Positions 26,795 through 36,509 of a stretch of 62,928 nt of DNA are shown here, piece by piece; position 1 is the stretch's first letter, and the number at the start of each line of letters is the position of its first letter. Source of the stretch: Myxococcales bacterium. GTDB taxonomy: Bacteria; Myxococcota_A; Polyangia; Polyangiales; Polyangiaceae. Made by a program: the position numbers and the translations under genes. The notes under the pieces are model-generated. The model saw only the letters and a program-made list of their open reading frames with translations. It did no database searches and was not told the DNA's origin. Location of the stretch: NCBI GenBank assembly GCA_947473045.1, contig CANJCO010000026.1, positions 1 through 62,928 on the forward strand, read 5' to 3'.

Positions 26795-27719
26795 CGACCT
26801 TCGAGCCCCTTACGAAATCCGGTTGTGCGCCGGTGATCCCGCGAAACAGCACGACGCTGTGGCCTGCCTCGGCGTCGCCGCGGAGTCTGTCGTAGCCCAA
26901 AAATCCGCTCTCTTCGGTCGACGGCCGATCAAGCCTCGCCCAGCTCTCGTGGCGGAGCACGCGCAAGCGAATCATCAGCGGAATTCGAAATGGCGACAGC
27001 ACGGGCATCAGCCGTTCGTCGAGGCGCTTGCGCGCGACGGCCGCCCACGATCGCCCGCGATCGTCGGTCTCGTCTTCAGCGATGAGCTCGAGCACGAAGC
27101 CCTGCGCGTCCGATTCATAGGCGCGACCAATGACCGAAGTTCCGTCGAGCGCCGATGCGCCCGTGCGAAACGAGTGCGACTCGGTCGCGTTTGAAAACGC
27201 CTGCCGCGTAACGTAGCTCCGGAGGTCGGGAAAGTACGTCTGGCCGAGCCACTGAAGCGTCGCGACGGAGCCGAATCCGCCCATGCGAAGCAGCGAGCGC
27301 TGCACCGCCTGATAGTCGGGATACACCGCGGGGTCGTCCTCGGGAAATACCGCAGCGAGATAGTTGGATATAAGCCGGTGGTCGAAGAAGCGAATGAAGT
27401 CGTAGAACCGGTCCGGATCGTTGCTTTTTTCGACCGCGCTGACGAAGTAGCTTGGAAGCAGGCCGTTGTCGCCCAACAGACCGAGATTGACCGTGATGAG
27501 CACCGTCTGGAGCGGCTTGATACGGAACTCTATCTCATGAACAATCGACGCGGCTCCGCCTTCGTTATTGCCCTGAAACAGTATCGACTCGCGCGGATAC
27601 CCTGCCTGCTCGAGCAGCTTTACGAGCGTACGCAGGTCGAACCTGCGCGCGCTGCGGGATATCTTCTGCTCGAGCGCAGCGCGAGCGGCTGAATCCCGAC
27701 GCGGACGCCCGCCGGCCAT
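26781..27719 (-). CDS. tssG: T6SS baseplate protein TssG
   Basis: About 312 residues. TssG partners TssF in the baseplate wedge. Family features include FDLRTLVKLLEQAGYPRES near the N-terminus and the hallmark LGLLGDNGLLPSYFVS, followed by FYDFIRFFDHRLISNYLAAV. The C-terminal half has the usual beta segments. Start ATG 27719 overlaps the tssA stop (TGATG). In most T6SS loci tssF and tssG are adjacent; here tssF is about 18 kb away. Confidence 0.85.
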   Translation of the reverse strand: MAGGRPRRDSAARAALEQKISRSARRFDLRTLVKLLEQAGYPRESILFQGNNEGGAASIVHEIEFRIKPLQTVLITVNLGLLGDNGLLPSYFVSAVEKSNDPDRFYDFIRFFDHRLISNYLAAVFPEDDPAVYPDYQAVQRSLLRMGGFGSVATLQWLGQTYFPDLRSYVTRQAFSNATESHSFRTGASALDGTSVIGRAYESDAQGFVLELIAEDETDDRGRSWAAVARKRLDERLMPVLSPFRIPLMIRLRVLRHESWARLDRPSTEESGFLGYDRLRGDAEAGHSVVLFRGITGAQPDFVRGSKVDVSV

Positions 27720-28684
27720 CAACCGCCTACGAAGCGGCGGAGGTCGACCCGGTAGAACTGAACCATCGCCTTCCACGCCGTCGAGTCGCGCTGCCCCCAG
27801 AACGAAGAGAGCGCCTCGATGTTGTCGCTGAACTTTTCGCTGAAGTCGGCGAACATGTCGGGGAAATAGGTGCGCGGGTCGAAGTTGTCGACGCTGCGCA
27901 TGATGTCGTCGGCGACGACCGCTGCTTTCACCATCTCTTTTTTGTCGACGAGCTTCTGGAACGCGGCGAGCTTCTGGACCAGCTCGAAATAGGCCGGCGA
28001 GACGCCCACTTCGGCGCGCCCCGAGCGAACGACCATTCGGCCGCCCTCGGTGGCGGCAGCGACCGCCGGAGCGGCCCCCTCGCCGGACGCATGCCCGTCA
28101 CCCGGCTCCGATACGGGGGGATCGTCGACCGGACGCGCGAAGGCCTCGGCGAGCCCGTGAAGGCGCGGCGCGAGCGCGGTGAGCGCCTGCCGCGCCGGAA
28201 GAAACGTCGGTGGCAGCGCTGCGTCGAGGCCGCCGAGCGCCTTGATGGCGGCGTCTATCTGCTCAGGCGACACCCCGCTCGCCCACGCACGCCAATCGGC
28301 AGTTCGCTTGCTTTCGTGATATTGAATGCCGTCTCCGATTTTGAGCGACAACCACGCGAGACGCTTGGCAAAGTGGGTATCGCGCTTGTCGACCGGACCG
28401 AGCGATTCGAGGTTCACCGACACGAGCGCTGTGAGAGTCGTAAATATTTCAGTGAGGGCGGAGACGCCGCTCCTTCGCCATTCGAGCCATAAATAGTAGG
28501 TGATCGCGCGGACGTCGTTCACCCCGGCATCGAACAGAGACTCGACGCGCGTCGCGAGGTCGTCGAACTGCTCCTTGTCGGCCATCGTCGACAGCTCTGC
28601 GAGCGCGGGGTCGACCGAGTCCAGCCCCTTGGCCTCAGCGGTCATCGGTTCGCGAAGAAACGCGAGGTCGCGAAGCTTTTTCAT
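27719..28684 (-). CDS. tssA: T6SS TssA-like protein (ImpA N-terminal family)
   Basis: About 321 residues. TssA proteins organise baseplate and sheath assembly. Segments match ImpA-type proteins: DFAFLREP-like opening (KKLRDLAFLREPMTAEAKGL), DLATRVESLFDAGVNDVRAI followed by TYYLWLEWRRSG, and LALK-type helices. The C-terminal part is a short alternative domain (DPRTYFPDMFADFSEKFSDN) rather than the long form. ATG 28684 overlaps the stop of the PAAR-like gene (ATGA). Confidence 0.8.
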   Translation of the reverse strand: MKKLRDLAFLREPMTAEAKGLDSVDPALAELSTMADKEQFDDLATRVESLFDAGVNDVRAITYYLWLEWRRSGVSALTEIFTTLTALVSVNLESLGPVDKRDTHFAKRLAWLSLKIGDGIQYHESKRTADWRAWASGVSPEQIDAAIKALGGLDAALPPTFLPARQALTALAPRLHGLAEAFARPVDDPPVSEPGDGHASGEGAAPAVAAATEGGRMVVRSGRAEVGVSPAYFELVQKLAAFQKLVDKKEMVKAAVVADDIMRSVDNFDPRTYFPDMFADFSEKFSDNIEALSSFWGQRDSTAWKAMVQFYRVDLRRFVGG

Positions 28685-29067
28685 CCGGCCAGCACCGCGA
28701 ATTGGCCTGGAACGTTGATCTGAATGACCCCGCCCCAGTTGCACATGAGCTTCGAGTCCATTCCGAGCGCGGGCATCTCTCCGATGAGCACAGTGGGCAC
28801 GCCCGGGACCCACGGGGCGACCGTCATCGGAATGCACGGCATCGGGGTCATTACGCCCAGCGCAGCGGCGGTCGCGGCGATGACCATCGGGTTCGCCATG
28901 CTCATGCACATGCCAAACGGCGGCACGTTCACGATGGGCTTGTTATCCATGATATTCGCGACCGGAGTGGGCGCGAGCACCCGATTGAGCGGAAGCACAT
29001 TGAGCGCCGAAGGCGCGGCGCCGAAAGTGCATTGCATCAACGCACCCGTACAAGCCAGCATCGCCAT
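28681..29067 (-). CDS. PAAR-like (DUF4280-type) spike-tip protein
   Basis: 128 residues, rich in Met, Pro and Gly. It resembles the DUF4280/PAAR-like family that caps VgrG spikes: CTGALMQCTFGAAPSALNVL, IMDNKPIVNVPPFGMCMSMA, TPMPCIPMTVAPWVPGVPTV and a C-terminal LMCNWGGVIQINVPGQ. The several Cys could bind metal at the tip. It has an excellent RBS (GGAGG, 6 nt before ATG 29067). It lies between the ANL-like gene and tssA, far from vgrG. Confidence 0.85.
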   Translation of the reverse strand: MAMLACTGALMQCTFGAAPSALNVLPLNRVLAPTPVANIMDNKPIVNVPPFGMCMSMANPMVIAATAAALGVMTPMPCIPMTVAPWVPGVPTVLIGEMPALGMDSKLMCNWGGVIQINVPGQFAVLAG

Positions 29068-29086
29068 GATTACCTCCAGGGCGACT

Positions 29087-30802
29087 TTACGTGGTGCGCT
29101 GCGAATCACCAAATATCCAGCCGAGCCTGGCAGTCATTGCAAAGATCGGAGAGCGCGCGCGGGCCGAAAGCGCACCGCTGAGGTATTGGCTCCTGCACCA
29201 CGCGACGTCCACAACGCCGTCGATGAAACGCGGGCGCAGGGCGTAGACGGCGACGCGCGCGGGTACATGGCGATCGCCCATTTCCTGCCGCACACGCGCG
29301 AGAATCTCGGCAGCGGGCGGAGCAGGCGCGGCCTTGTCGCCGCGCGCGTCGGGTTCGACGAACACGAGCAGCACGACGAGCGCGTCGTTCATCCAGCGAC
29401 CCGGAACGACGACCACGGCCGCTGCGCGCACCGCCGGATGCCGCTCGGCGGCTCGCGCAATTTCAGCCCCGGGCACAGTGCGCCCCTCAGGCCCAATCGC
29501 GAGTGAGCCGCCCAGGGTCCAGCCGTGGCCATCGCGCGTGAGCACGACCTCGAGCAGGGAGGCATCGGGCTCCTCGCCCGCGAGCGGCGTGTACGTTCCT
29601 GATTCCCCGAGCGAAGCGAGTGTCCCTGCGCCCACCTGTGAGAGCTGGTAGACGCGCCCGGGAACGGGCCACACGCGCAACCCCGAGGTCGCGAGGCCCC
29701 GGGGCGCGAAGAGGTGCGCGCCGCCCGACGCCGCACTTGTGAGGAGCGCGAAGCCAAAGATGTTGCGGCCCGCGAGCGCTGTGGAGAGCTGCTGCCAGCG
29801 GTCGTAGTCGAGCACGTCGTTCATCGCGCGAAACCAGCTCGCGCCGGGCGGTACCGACTCCCCTCCCTGGCGCAGCAGCAGCTCGCGCAGCGCGCGCGAC
29901 ACGCCAAGCGTGGTGACCCCGGCCTTGATGAGAACCTTCGCATCCGCTTCGAGGTGCCGCGGCTCGAGCTCGACCCACGCGGCCCCGGCAATCCACGCCG
30001 TCAACATCGCGAGCGGCTGCATTTGCAGCGGATCGAAGCCCGGCGCCGCAAGGCGCTCGCCCGGAGCGAGGGTGTAGACGAGCGCAGAATCGCGCAGCAG
30101 CGCTTCATGCAACGCGGCAGCGCTCAGTTCGGACGGATCCGCGTCGTTGGGGCCGAACGCAGAGAGCAGCCGAAGTGGGATGTCGTCGTCGGCGTAGGTA
30201 TGGGATGCGGACAAGCTCGCGTCGCTCGACCCTGGCGTCAAGGCAAGCAGCGGCGAGTCAGGAGCGAGGGTGCGCTCGTGACGCCCCGACGAGACAACGT
30301 GGTCTACGCCGAGGCGCGAGACGCGCGATCGAACATAGGTGGGCCCGAGCGGCGGAAGCACCGAAATGGTAAGTCCCATTCGAAGCGCAGTCACCATCGC
30401 GACAGCGAGCTCGATGCCGACAGGCAACACGATGGCTACCGATTCGCCCGCCTTGACTCCCGCCGCGCGCCACGCGTTGGCCAGGGCGCTCGACCGCTCA
30501 TGCAGCGAGTCGAACGAGAGCGAGAGCAAGTCCCGGTCATCGTGCACCAGCAGCGCCGCGCGCTTCTTGCCAACATTGGCGAGCACGCAATCATGATAAA
30601 AGTCGAATCCCGTTCCCGGTCGCCCCTTTATCGCGCCTCCGCGCTGCTCAGCGACGCTGCCATAGAGCCCCTTCTGAAAGCGCGCGGGGTCGTTCCAGGT
30701 CGAAGGAAGCCAGCCCGACAGCCACGCTTCGGTCGCCCGGCCTGCGCGAAGTACCTCGCGAACGGCCTGAAAATCGATGCGACGAGGCTCAAGCAGCGTC
30801 AC
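29087..30802 (-). CDS. adenylation-enzyme (ANL)-like protein lacking catalytic motifs
   Basis: 571 residues with the architecture of AMP-binding enzymes (acyl-CoA synthetases, NRPS A domains). The N-terminal half matches well (ERSSALANAWRAAGVKAGES, VAIVLPVGIELAVAMVTALR), and the C-terminal domain aligns through VPGAEIARAAERHPAVRAAA. Two signature sites are gone. The phosphate loop (normally YTSGSTGxPKG) reads VYTLAPGERLAAPG, and the catalytic C-terminal Lys (TGK motif) is Val in FIDGVVDVAW. It is therefore probably a pseudoenzyme. GTG start. It sits between tssJ and the PAAR-like gene, in the middle of the T6SS operon; its role there is unknown. Confidence 0.8.
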   Translation of the reverse strand: MTLLEPRRIDFQAVREVLRAGRATEAWLSGWLPSTWNDPARFQKGLYGSVAEQRGGAIKGRPGTGFDFYHDCVLANVGKKRAALLVHDDRDLLSLSFDSLHERSSALANAWRAAGVKAGESVAIVLPVGIELAVAMVTALRMGLTISVLPPLGPTYVRSRVSRLGVDHVVSSGRHERTLAPDSPLLALTPGSSDASLSASHTYADDDIPLRLLSAFGPNDADPSELSAAALHEALLRDSALVYTLAPGERLAAPGFDPLQMQPLAMLTAWIAGAAWVELEPRHLEADAKVLIKAGVTTLGVSRALRELLLRQGGESVPPGASWFRAMNDVLDYDRWQQLSTALAGRNIFGFALLTSAASGGAHLFAPRGLATSGLRVWPVPGRVYQLSQVGAGTLASLGESGTYTPLAGEEPDASLLEVVLTRDGHGWTLGGSLAIGPEGRTVPGAEIARAAERHPAVRAAAVVVVPGRWMNDALVVLLVFVEPDARGDKAAPAPPAAEILARVRQEMGDRHVPARVAVYALRPRFIDGVVDVAWCRSQYLSGALSARARSPIFAMTARLGWIFGDSQRTT

Positions 30803-30811
30803 GCGACGGCC

Positions 30812-31225
30812 CTAGCGCTTTCGAACCTGCACGCGGTCAACTTGATTGGCGCCGAGGTCGATATAAACCTCGGACGGAAGCGGCTTGGGCAGCGGGACCC
30901 GCCAGTTGCTCTGCGGATGCGAGAAGAAGAAGTAGAGGACGACCTGCTTGGCATCGGCATCGCTCAGCACGATGTCGACCGTGTTGCCGGGGAAGATCGG
31001 CTGACTCGACAGGACCGACGGATCGGGAGGGTCTGCGAACAGCTTCGCCGCCATATCCTGATACTGCTCGTTTACGCTCGTCTTTCCCTCGACGTTACGC
31101 GCCATCATGTAGAGCGTATTTCCGTCGTTCGTCAGCTGGGTCGACTTCACATAAACGTGAGTCGTCGTGGCACAGCCCATAGACAGCGCGGCGAGTCCGA
31201 CGCCGCACGCGACTTTGGCGATCAT
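30812..31225 (-). CDS. tssJ: T6SS outer-membrane lipoprotein TssJ
   Basis: 137 residues. A lipoprotein signal (GVGLAALSMGC) anchors it in the outer membrane, where TssJ tethers the periplasmic end of TssM. The rest is a small beta-rich domain (VVLYFFFSHPQSNW, PLPSEVYIDLGANQVDRV) matching the family in length. Its start overlaps the tssM stop (ATGA). Confidence 0.88.
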   Translation of the reverse strand: MIAKVACGVGLAALSMGCATTTHVYVKSTQLTNDGNTLYMMARNVEGKTSVNEQYQDMAAKLFADPPDPSVLSSQPIFPGNTVDIVLSDADAKQVVLYFFFSHPQSNWRVPLPKPLPSEVYIDLGANQVDRVQVRKR

Positions 31226-34200
31226 CGCACTCCCCCGCTGTCGCCCGAGCCGCGCACGAGCCGGGCGAGCCCGAGAAACGGTCCCATGGGGTCGCCGTAC
31301 GCCGCGAAGCGGGCTCGGGCGCCGCTCTTGTCGCCGCCCGGAACCCAGCTGTAGATCACAGTGCCCGCCTCGGCTCGCGAGGGCGCGGCCTCGGAGGCCT
31401 TGGTGAACAACCGAAAGAGGCTGAAGTAGCCGGGATCGATCGATATCGGCGTCGGGAACTTGTTGTCCTTCGTGTCGAGATCCGTGAGTTGAAGCCCGAC
31501 CTGACTGGCCACTTCTTTCGTCCAGTCGAGGTGCAGCGTCGTCACGCTGGCTTTCTGGTTGAAGTTGAAGACGGATGCGTCGCCAACCGTAAGATACGCG
31601 AGGGTGAGCGCTGCGCTCGGATTCGAGCCGTGATCGAACGGAACGGTGCCGACCCGAACATCGAGCGCCTTGCTCAGACCGGTCGAGTCGAACAGGCTCG
31701 ACGAGACTGCAGCGACCGAATTGACCACAGCAAACATACGGGGCGGATAGACAATCCTGCCGCGCAACGCGGGCAACTCGCGGAACGACTTTCCGTCGCC
31801 AAAGTCAGATACGGGCTCGAGCAGCCGGCGGAAGGCGTCGAAGAACACGCCCTTTTGCGGGTCGAAGAAAGCAATCAGATCTTTGGACCGGACCTCTTCC
31901 TTCGACGCCAGGTCGAACGGAAACTTCGTCACGATCGGCGCGAGACCGCTCATGATTTCGCGCTCCCATGAGCGGGCGACTTCCCGCTCGATTTCACGGA
32001 GCCCGATCGCCGTGAGCTGCTCAACAGGCAGCACGAATGGCCGCTGGAAGGAGTCGCGAAGCGCAACGCCTGCGACCCAAACGCGGACCATCGAGGGATA
32101 CGATCCCTTCTCTCCGCGGACGGCCTTCAGCGTCAGGACGCCTGCCGGGGAAAGTCCCGTCTCGAGCGTCGGCTTGCCTGCCGCGGCTGCCGGAGCGTCG
32201 GCGGCCGGCGCGGCGGCGGCTGCGGGCGCCCCGTCGACGGGCGGCCCGAGGTCGGTGAGGAGCTGCTTGAGGATCTCCTTGTATTTCGCGATCTCCGGCG
32301 CTCCGCCAGTGGCGTCGAGCACTTTATGAAGATTGGAAAATTCGGCTAGCGCCTCGTCCATCGGCGCAAGCCAGGGGTGCGTGTTCTGAATGCCAACTTG
32401 CTTGTCGACGGTCGTCAGAAAGTCGTTGAACGCCGACGTGTCGGCCACCATTTGTCCCAGCACCACGCGCAGCTCCTGGGGCGACGAGGCCCTCAAGCCA
32501 AAGCTCTGGTAGAAGCGCGAAACCTGAGCCTTGTATTCCGCTGCGTACGAGGCGACCTGATCTTTGATGAGCTCGGCGAGGGCGCGCTTGAGGTCATCGG
32601 GCACAGGCGACTTGTCGAGAGTCTCGCTGAGCTTCGTGATGGTCCCGAGAACGTAGGTGTCGAACGCCGCGCGGGTGTAGCGCGCCTCGATCTCGGATTT
32701 TCCGAGGAACATCGAAGTGCCGTCGTTGCCGGGGTTCCAGGCTACGGGCCGGAGCTGAGCGTCGGCCTGCGCTCCGAAGAAGACGGAAGTCGGCGCGAGG
32801 CGGGGACGCACGTAGCGCGCGACCTGCTCGGTGGCCTTGCTCGCGCGGATCAGGTCGGCCCACTTGTGCGTCTCGAACGAGAACTCCTGCGCGCCAAACT
32901 TGACCTTCACCGTGCGGTCGGCCGACGTATCGAGGCTCTCCTGCTGCAGCGACGAGAGGCGGTCGCCGAGCGCCGACAGCAGCTCCACATCGGGCGAGAC
33001 GAGCGTCGACGCGCGAATGATGCGGAGGATCGACTTGAGATCCTCCCGCGCCGCGTAAACGTCAGAGGTGACTCCGTCGTTGAGCAGACCTTCGTAGCGT
33101 GGCTCGTAGGCGATCCTGAGCTGCGCGCGGCCCGCGTTCGGGTTCTTCGGCGTCGTGAAATTCGCGGCCGCGTCGAGGTCGCCCAGAATGGCGAGGGTTC
33201 GCTCATCGTGTTCGAATCGCGCGAACGTTCCAAAGAGTTCAGCGGCCCGCGCCTGCAGGCGCTGCAGGTCGTCGGCCTTTACGATTCGGCCGTCGACGGT
33301 CGTTCCGACGTCGCGCAGGAAGGACGTCCACAGCGTGACTCCGTCGCGCCCGTCGAGCGCTGGATTCGGAAGTTCGAAGGAGACCGGAGTTCGGTAGGAA
33401 GCGTCGGTCGTTTTCAGGTAGTCGCTAATGAGATCCGGCGGCAAATCGGTCATTTGCGCCCACACGTTGAGGCTGCGCGTGTCGAGGATGTGCATCCCGT
33501 CGTTGTGATCGCCGTGAATGAGCGCGAGGAAGTAGAGCGACCGCCGCCACGCCGTGCCCGCCGCATCGGCCGATCCCGCTGCCGACGCAGAGACCTGCCG
33601 AAGACGTGGGACGAGAAGCTGATCGCGCAGCTCGCGAGACAACCGCGCGCGCACGGCCTCTCTGCGGGCATCGAAGAAGTCGGGGTACGACAGGGCGCCG
33701 TGCCGTCCCGCTCCAAAGGCCCGGATCACAACCCGCCTCGAGCGCTCTCCCTCGGTCCCGCGCTCTCTCGGATCGTAGTCGTGAAAGGCTTCGAGCGCCG
33801 CGCGGCACGCGCTCCGCTGCTCGACAAATGCCAGCACCAAAAAGAGCGATGCGGCAGCGGCGATGGCGCCGACGAACAACTTGTGGCGCGCGCGCGGATC
33901 GGGGCCCGGCCCTGTTTCTGCCGCGTTGCGCAGCGGACTGGGGAGCGCGACCGCGTCTCCAGCGAGGAATACTCCGCCGCACGCGGGAGCGATCGACAGC
34001 GCCTCCCTCGCGAACAAAGCATCGACGAACCTGCCGACCGAGGGCGCGATCGCGCCCGATCCGCGGACGAACTCGACCGCCTTCCGAAACTGGGAGGTAG
34101 GAAGCGTGACGAGCGCTCGGGCCAGGTGTCCGCGATTGGACGCGAGCCACGCGTCGACCTGAGCTTCGGCGGCCAGCTTGCTCGCGCCCTGCTCCACGGC

Positions 34201-34944
34201 GATGCGGAGCGAGATGCCCTCCTCGCGGCACAGGGCCGCGAAGTCGACGAAGCCGGGCAGCTCGTCGAGGTGGGTCAGTACGACGCGAACCTCGATCGCC
34301 CGGCCGCGTATGCGACTGATGACGTTGATTTTGCCGCGAATGCGCTCAGCGAGATCGGTCACCTCTTCGGGGGTTGCCTCGCGGAGGCGAACGGCGTCGA
34401 CGGCCACGAGGACCGTGGGGGAGCGGCCCTTGTAAAGCGGACGCCACAGGCGCTCGAGCGCCTTTTGGCAGCCCTCGCTGTAGTCGGAGAGTACCCGCCC
34501 CGGGAGCTCGGTGATAACGGCCCACGACCCGAGGTATACTTGCAAATCATCGTCGAACGACTGACTGCCCACGAACTGCTTGGCCTGCCGGCGCCAGTCC
34601 GAATAGTCGTCGATGACGCGGCTCTTGCCGCTGCCTGGGGCGCCAATGACGACGTAATGCTCAAAATTGAGGATGGATCGCCGGTAGACGCGCGGGAGCG
34701 ACGACAGGAAGCGAAGCCACGCGCGCCGAAGCTGCGCGGGTCCAATCGCGCCCGACCGGCCCGACGGCTCGCCTGGCGCCGACACGGCCGGCGGCTCGGC
34801 TTTGCTCTTTTTTCGCGCCACCCACCATGCGACGGCGAGCCCGCCAACGATGACCAGCACGGGGAGCAAGAAGCCCAAAACCGTCGCGACTCCCGGCGGA
34901 ATGCCGAGCTTGGTGACGAATTCAAGCGCTTTCTTTGGGTCCAT
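31222..34944 (-). CDS. tssM: T6SS membrane complex protein TssM (IcmF)
   Basis: 1240 residues, normal for the family. An N-terminal helix (TVLGFLLPVLVIVGGLAVAW) and a second helix near residue 355 (FVGAIAAAASLFLVLAF) flank a cytoplasmic NTPase-like domain with an intact Walker A at 101-108 (GAPGSGKS). The large C-terminal part is periplasmic and contains an Ala/Pro-rich insert (PAAAAAPAADAPAAAAG). TssM spans the envelope with TssL and TssJ to anchor the machine. The adjacent order tssK-tssM-tssJ fits; tssL lies in the other block. Confidence 0.95.
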   Translation of the reverse strand: MDPKKALEFVTKLGIPPGVATVLGFLLPVLVIVGGLAVAWWVARKKSKAEPPAVSAPGEPSGRSGAIGPAQLRRAWLRFLSSLPRVYRRSILNFEHYVVIGAPGSGKSRVIDDYSDWRRQAKQFVGSQSFDDDLQVYLGSWAVITELPGRVLSDYSEGCQKALERLWRPLYKGRSPTVLVAVDAVRLREATPEEVTDLAERIRGKINVISRIRGRAIEVRVVLTHLDELPGFVDFAALCREEGISLRIAVEQGASKLAAEAQVDAWLASNRGHLARALVTLPTSQFRKAVEFVRGSGAIAPSVGRFVDALFAREALSIAPACGGVFLAGDAVALPSPLRNAAETGPGPDPRARHKLFVGAIAAAASLFLVLAFVEQRSACRAALEAFHDYDPRERGTEGERSRRVVIRAFGAGRHGALSYPDFFDARREAVRARLSRELRDQLLVPRLRQVSASAAGSADAAGTAWRRSLYFLALIHGDHNDGMHILDTRSLNVWAQMTDLPPDLISDYLKTTDASYRTPVSFELPNPALDGRDGVTLWTSFLRDVGTTVDGRIVKADDLQRLQARAAELFGTFARFEHDERTLAILGDLDAAANFTTPKNPNAGRAQLRIAYEPRYEGLLNDGVTSDVYAAREDLKSILRIIRASTLVSPDVELLSALGDRLSSLQQESLDTSADRTVKVKFGAQEFSFETHKWADLIRASKATEQVARYVRPRLAPTSVFFGAQADAQLRPVAWNPGNDGTSMFLGKSEIEARYTRAAFDTYVLGTITKLSETLDKSPVPDDLKRALAELIKDQVASYAAEYKAQVSRFYQSFGLRASSPQELRVVLGQMVADTSAFNDFLTTVDKQVGIQNTHPWLAPMDEALAEFSNLHKVLDATGGAPEIAKYKEILKQLLTDLGPPVDGAPAAAAAPAADAPAAAAGKPTLETGLSPAGVLTLKAVRGEKGSYPSMVRVWVAGVALRDSFQRPFVLPVEQLTAIGLREIEREVARSWEREIMSGLAPIVTKFPFDLASKEEVRSKDLIAFFDPQKGVFFDAFRRLLEPVSDFGDGKSFRELPALRGRIVYPPRMFAVVNSVAAVSSSLFDSTGLSKALDVRVGTVPFDHGSNPSAALTLAYLTVGDASVFNFNQKASVTTLHLDWTKEVASQVGLQLTDLDTKDNKFPTPISIDPGYFSLFRLFTKASEAAPSRAEAGTVIYSWVPGGDKSGARARFAAYGDPMGPFLGLARLVRGSGDSGGVR

Positions 34945-35062
34945 GGGGCTGTCGGAGGCTTCGAGACGGTCGCGAGAACATTCGCGCCATCAGGCTGGAG
35001 CACAACGCAAGCCGGATGCTAACCGTCAGCCTGAGATACGGCCAACTTCACATCGCAAGGAC

Positions 35063-36313
35063 TTAGGCGTCGCGCCAATAAAGGTAGAGGCGGCAATCCT
35101 TGAGCGCGGGAGAGTCGAACAGCACGACCTTGCCCTCCGCAACGGCGTAGTCCCACTCCTGCCCGGGGGTCACCGAGAAGAAGTCCACGGTCGAGGCGAG
35201 ACCGTGGTGAAACGGGGGACTCTCAAGCTTATTAAACGAGATGCCGCGCAACGCTCGCTCGTGAACGAGGTTGATTCGGCCCTCGCTCGCCAGCTTGACC
35301 CTCGCGAGGTCGAGCTTGATGGCGACCTGCGGCTTCTGCACGAGAAGAAACACGTCCTTGGCCCGCCGCACCTCTTTGCCGAGCGCGCAGGTCAGCACGC
35401 CGTCGCGAAGCTGAAATTCCGAGTACGGCAGGCGCTGGCGCCCGATGTGAACCTGCTCTTCGAGCTCCGAGAGCAGCGTATCGAGTGAGCTCGCGAGCTC
35501 TTCGTGCTCGTAGCCGCGATCGAGGCCCGCAGGGTGCACGTTTCGGAAAACGCAAACATCGAGATAAAGCGCGCGGACAGCGCAAAACACGTCGTAGGGA
35601 TGAGGGCGAATCTCCCGCCCGATGTCTCCCAGGAAAGCCGTAAACGCAAAGAGTCCGCGGAGGCACTGCTTGGCCGCCGCCTGCCCCTCGGCGGCGAGGT
35701 AGTTCTCCTTGACCTCGTCGAGGAGCACCTGCTGCAGCGCCGTCGCGATCGCCGCGCCCCGCGCGATGAGCGGCTTGAAGAATGGTTCGTCGCCGACCCG
35801 AACCATGGCGGGCAAAAAGTTGGGGTCGAGCGCCCACACGCCGTTGGGCGCGCACTCGAGGCGGGCGAGCTTGAAGGACTCCGCGCCGGTCGCGCTGTAC
35901 GGCTCTACCGAGAGCTCAATCTTTTGAATGACGCGCTCGACGCCGTCGTCGCCGGGAGCACCCTGCGAGACGTTTGCAGTCTCGTATCCGCTCTGCAGGT
36001 GCAGATACACCGTTACGCTGGTCGCACCGGTAGCGTTCAGATTGAGGAACGCAGGAGACGTATTGCCCGGCACATCCACGAGCGCGCCCGAGCGGAGCAA
36101 CAATGTGAGCTCCTGCACCGTGACCACGCCTTTTTGAAGCTGAAAGTCGTCCCACGTGAGCGACGCCACACCGAACGCCGGCGCGCTCCCGAGCCGAAGG
36201 CGAAGTCCGAACTCCTCCCGGAGGGACTGCTCCTGCGCGTAAAAGTGCTCCGGCAGCAGGGCCTGGCCCATGTGCCAATGCACCCGCGAAGTCTGATGGG
36301 CAACCTTCTTCAT
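35063..36313 (-). CDS. tssK: T6SS baseplate-membrane connector TssK
   Basis: About 416 residues. TssK trimers join the baseplate to the TssJLM complex. The N-terminal hallmark is present (VHWHMGQALLPEHFYAQEQS), as are HPYDVFCAVRALYLDVCVF-type and GRQRLPYSEFQLRDG segments and a C-terminal head ending CRLYLYW. ATG 36313 starts exactly at the conserved N-terminus. The gene begins 196 bp after tube2, behind a terminator, so it probably has its own promoter, which I could not identify. Confidence 0.93.
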   Translation of the reverse strand: MKKVAHQTSRVHWHMGQALLPEHFYAQEQSLREEFGLRLRLGSAPAFGVASLTWDDFQLQKGVVTVQELTLLLRSGALVDVPGNTSPAFLNLNATGATSVTVYLHLQSGYETANVSQGAPGDDGVERVIQKIELSVEPYSATGAESFKLARLECAPNGVWALDPNFLPAMVRVGDEPFFKPLIARGAAIATALQQVLLDEVKENYLAAEGQAAAKQCLRGLFAFTAFLGDIGREIRPHPYDVFCAVRALYLDVCVFRNVHPAGLDRGYEHEELASSLDTLLSELEEQVHIGRQRLPYSEFQLRDGVLTCALGKEVRRAKDVFLLVQKPQVAIKLDLARVKLASEGRINLVHERALRGISFNKLESPPFHHGLASTVDFFSVTPGQEWDYAVAEGKVVLFDSPALKDCRLYLYWRDA

Positions 36314-36454
36314 GGCGCGGACTCTACCAATGAAACGGAAAATGGGAGGGAGTAGTGCGGGCGCCGCACCACGCCACAGACGCGCGAAGCGGCGGCTCCG
36401 CGAGGAGAGTCGCGTCGCGTGCGCAGAGCGACAGGCGACAACCAGGATCGCGCG

Positions 36455-36495
36455 AAAACAAAACGGGCGAGGGCAGCTCGCGCCACCCCCGCCCG
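36455..36495 (-). terminator. intrinsic terminator ending the tube1-tssB-tssC-tube2 operon
   Basis: On the minus strand, 15 bp after the tube2 stop, CGGGCGGGGG pairs with CCCTCGCCCG (one G-U pair) across a 12-nt loop, followed by TTTTGTTTT. This separates the sheath/tube operon from tssK. Confidence 0.85.
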
Positions 36496-36509
36496 CAAAG
36501 AGCCAGAAA

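Noticed and set aside
32377-35022. 881-codon open frame antisense to tssM
   Set aside because: Composition is Arg-rich low-complexity and the opposite strand encodes an unmistakable TssM.
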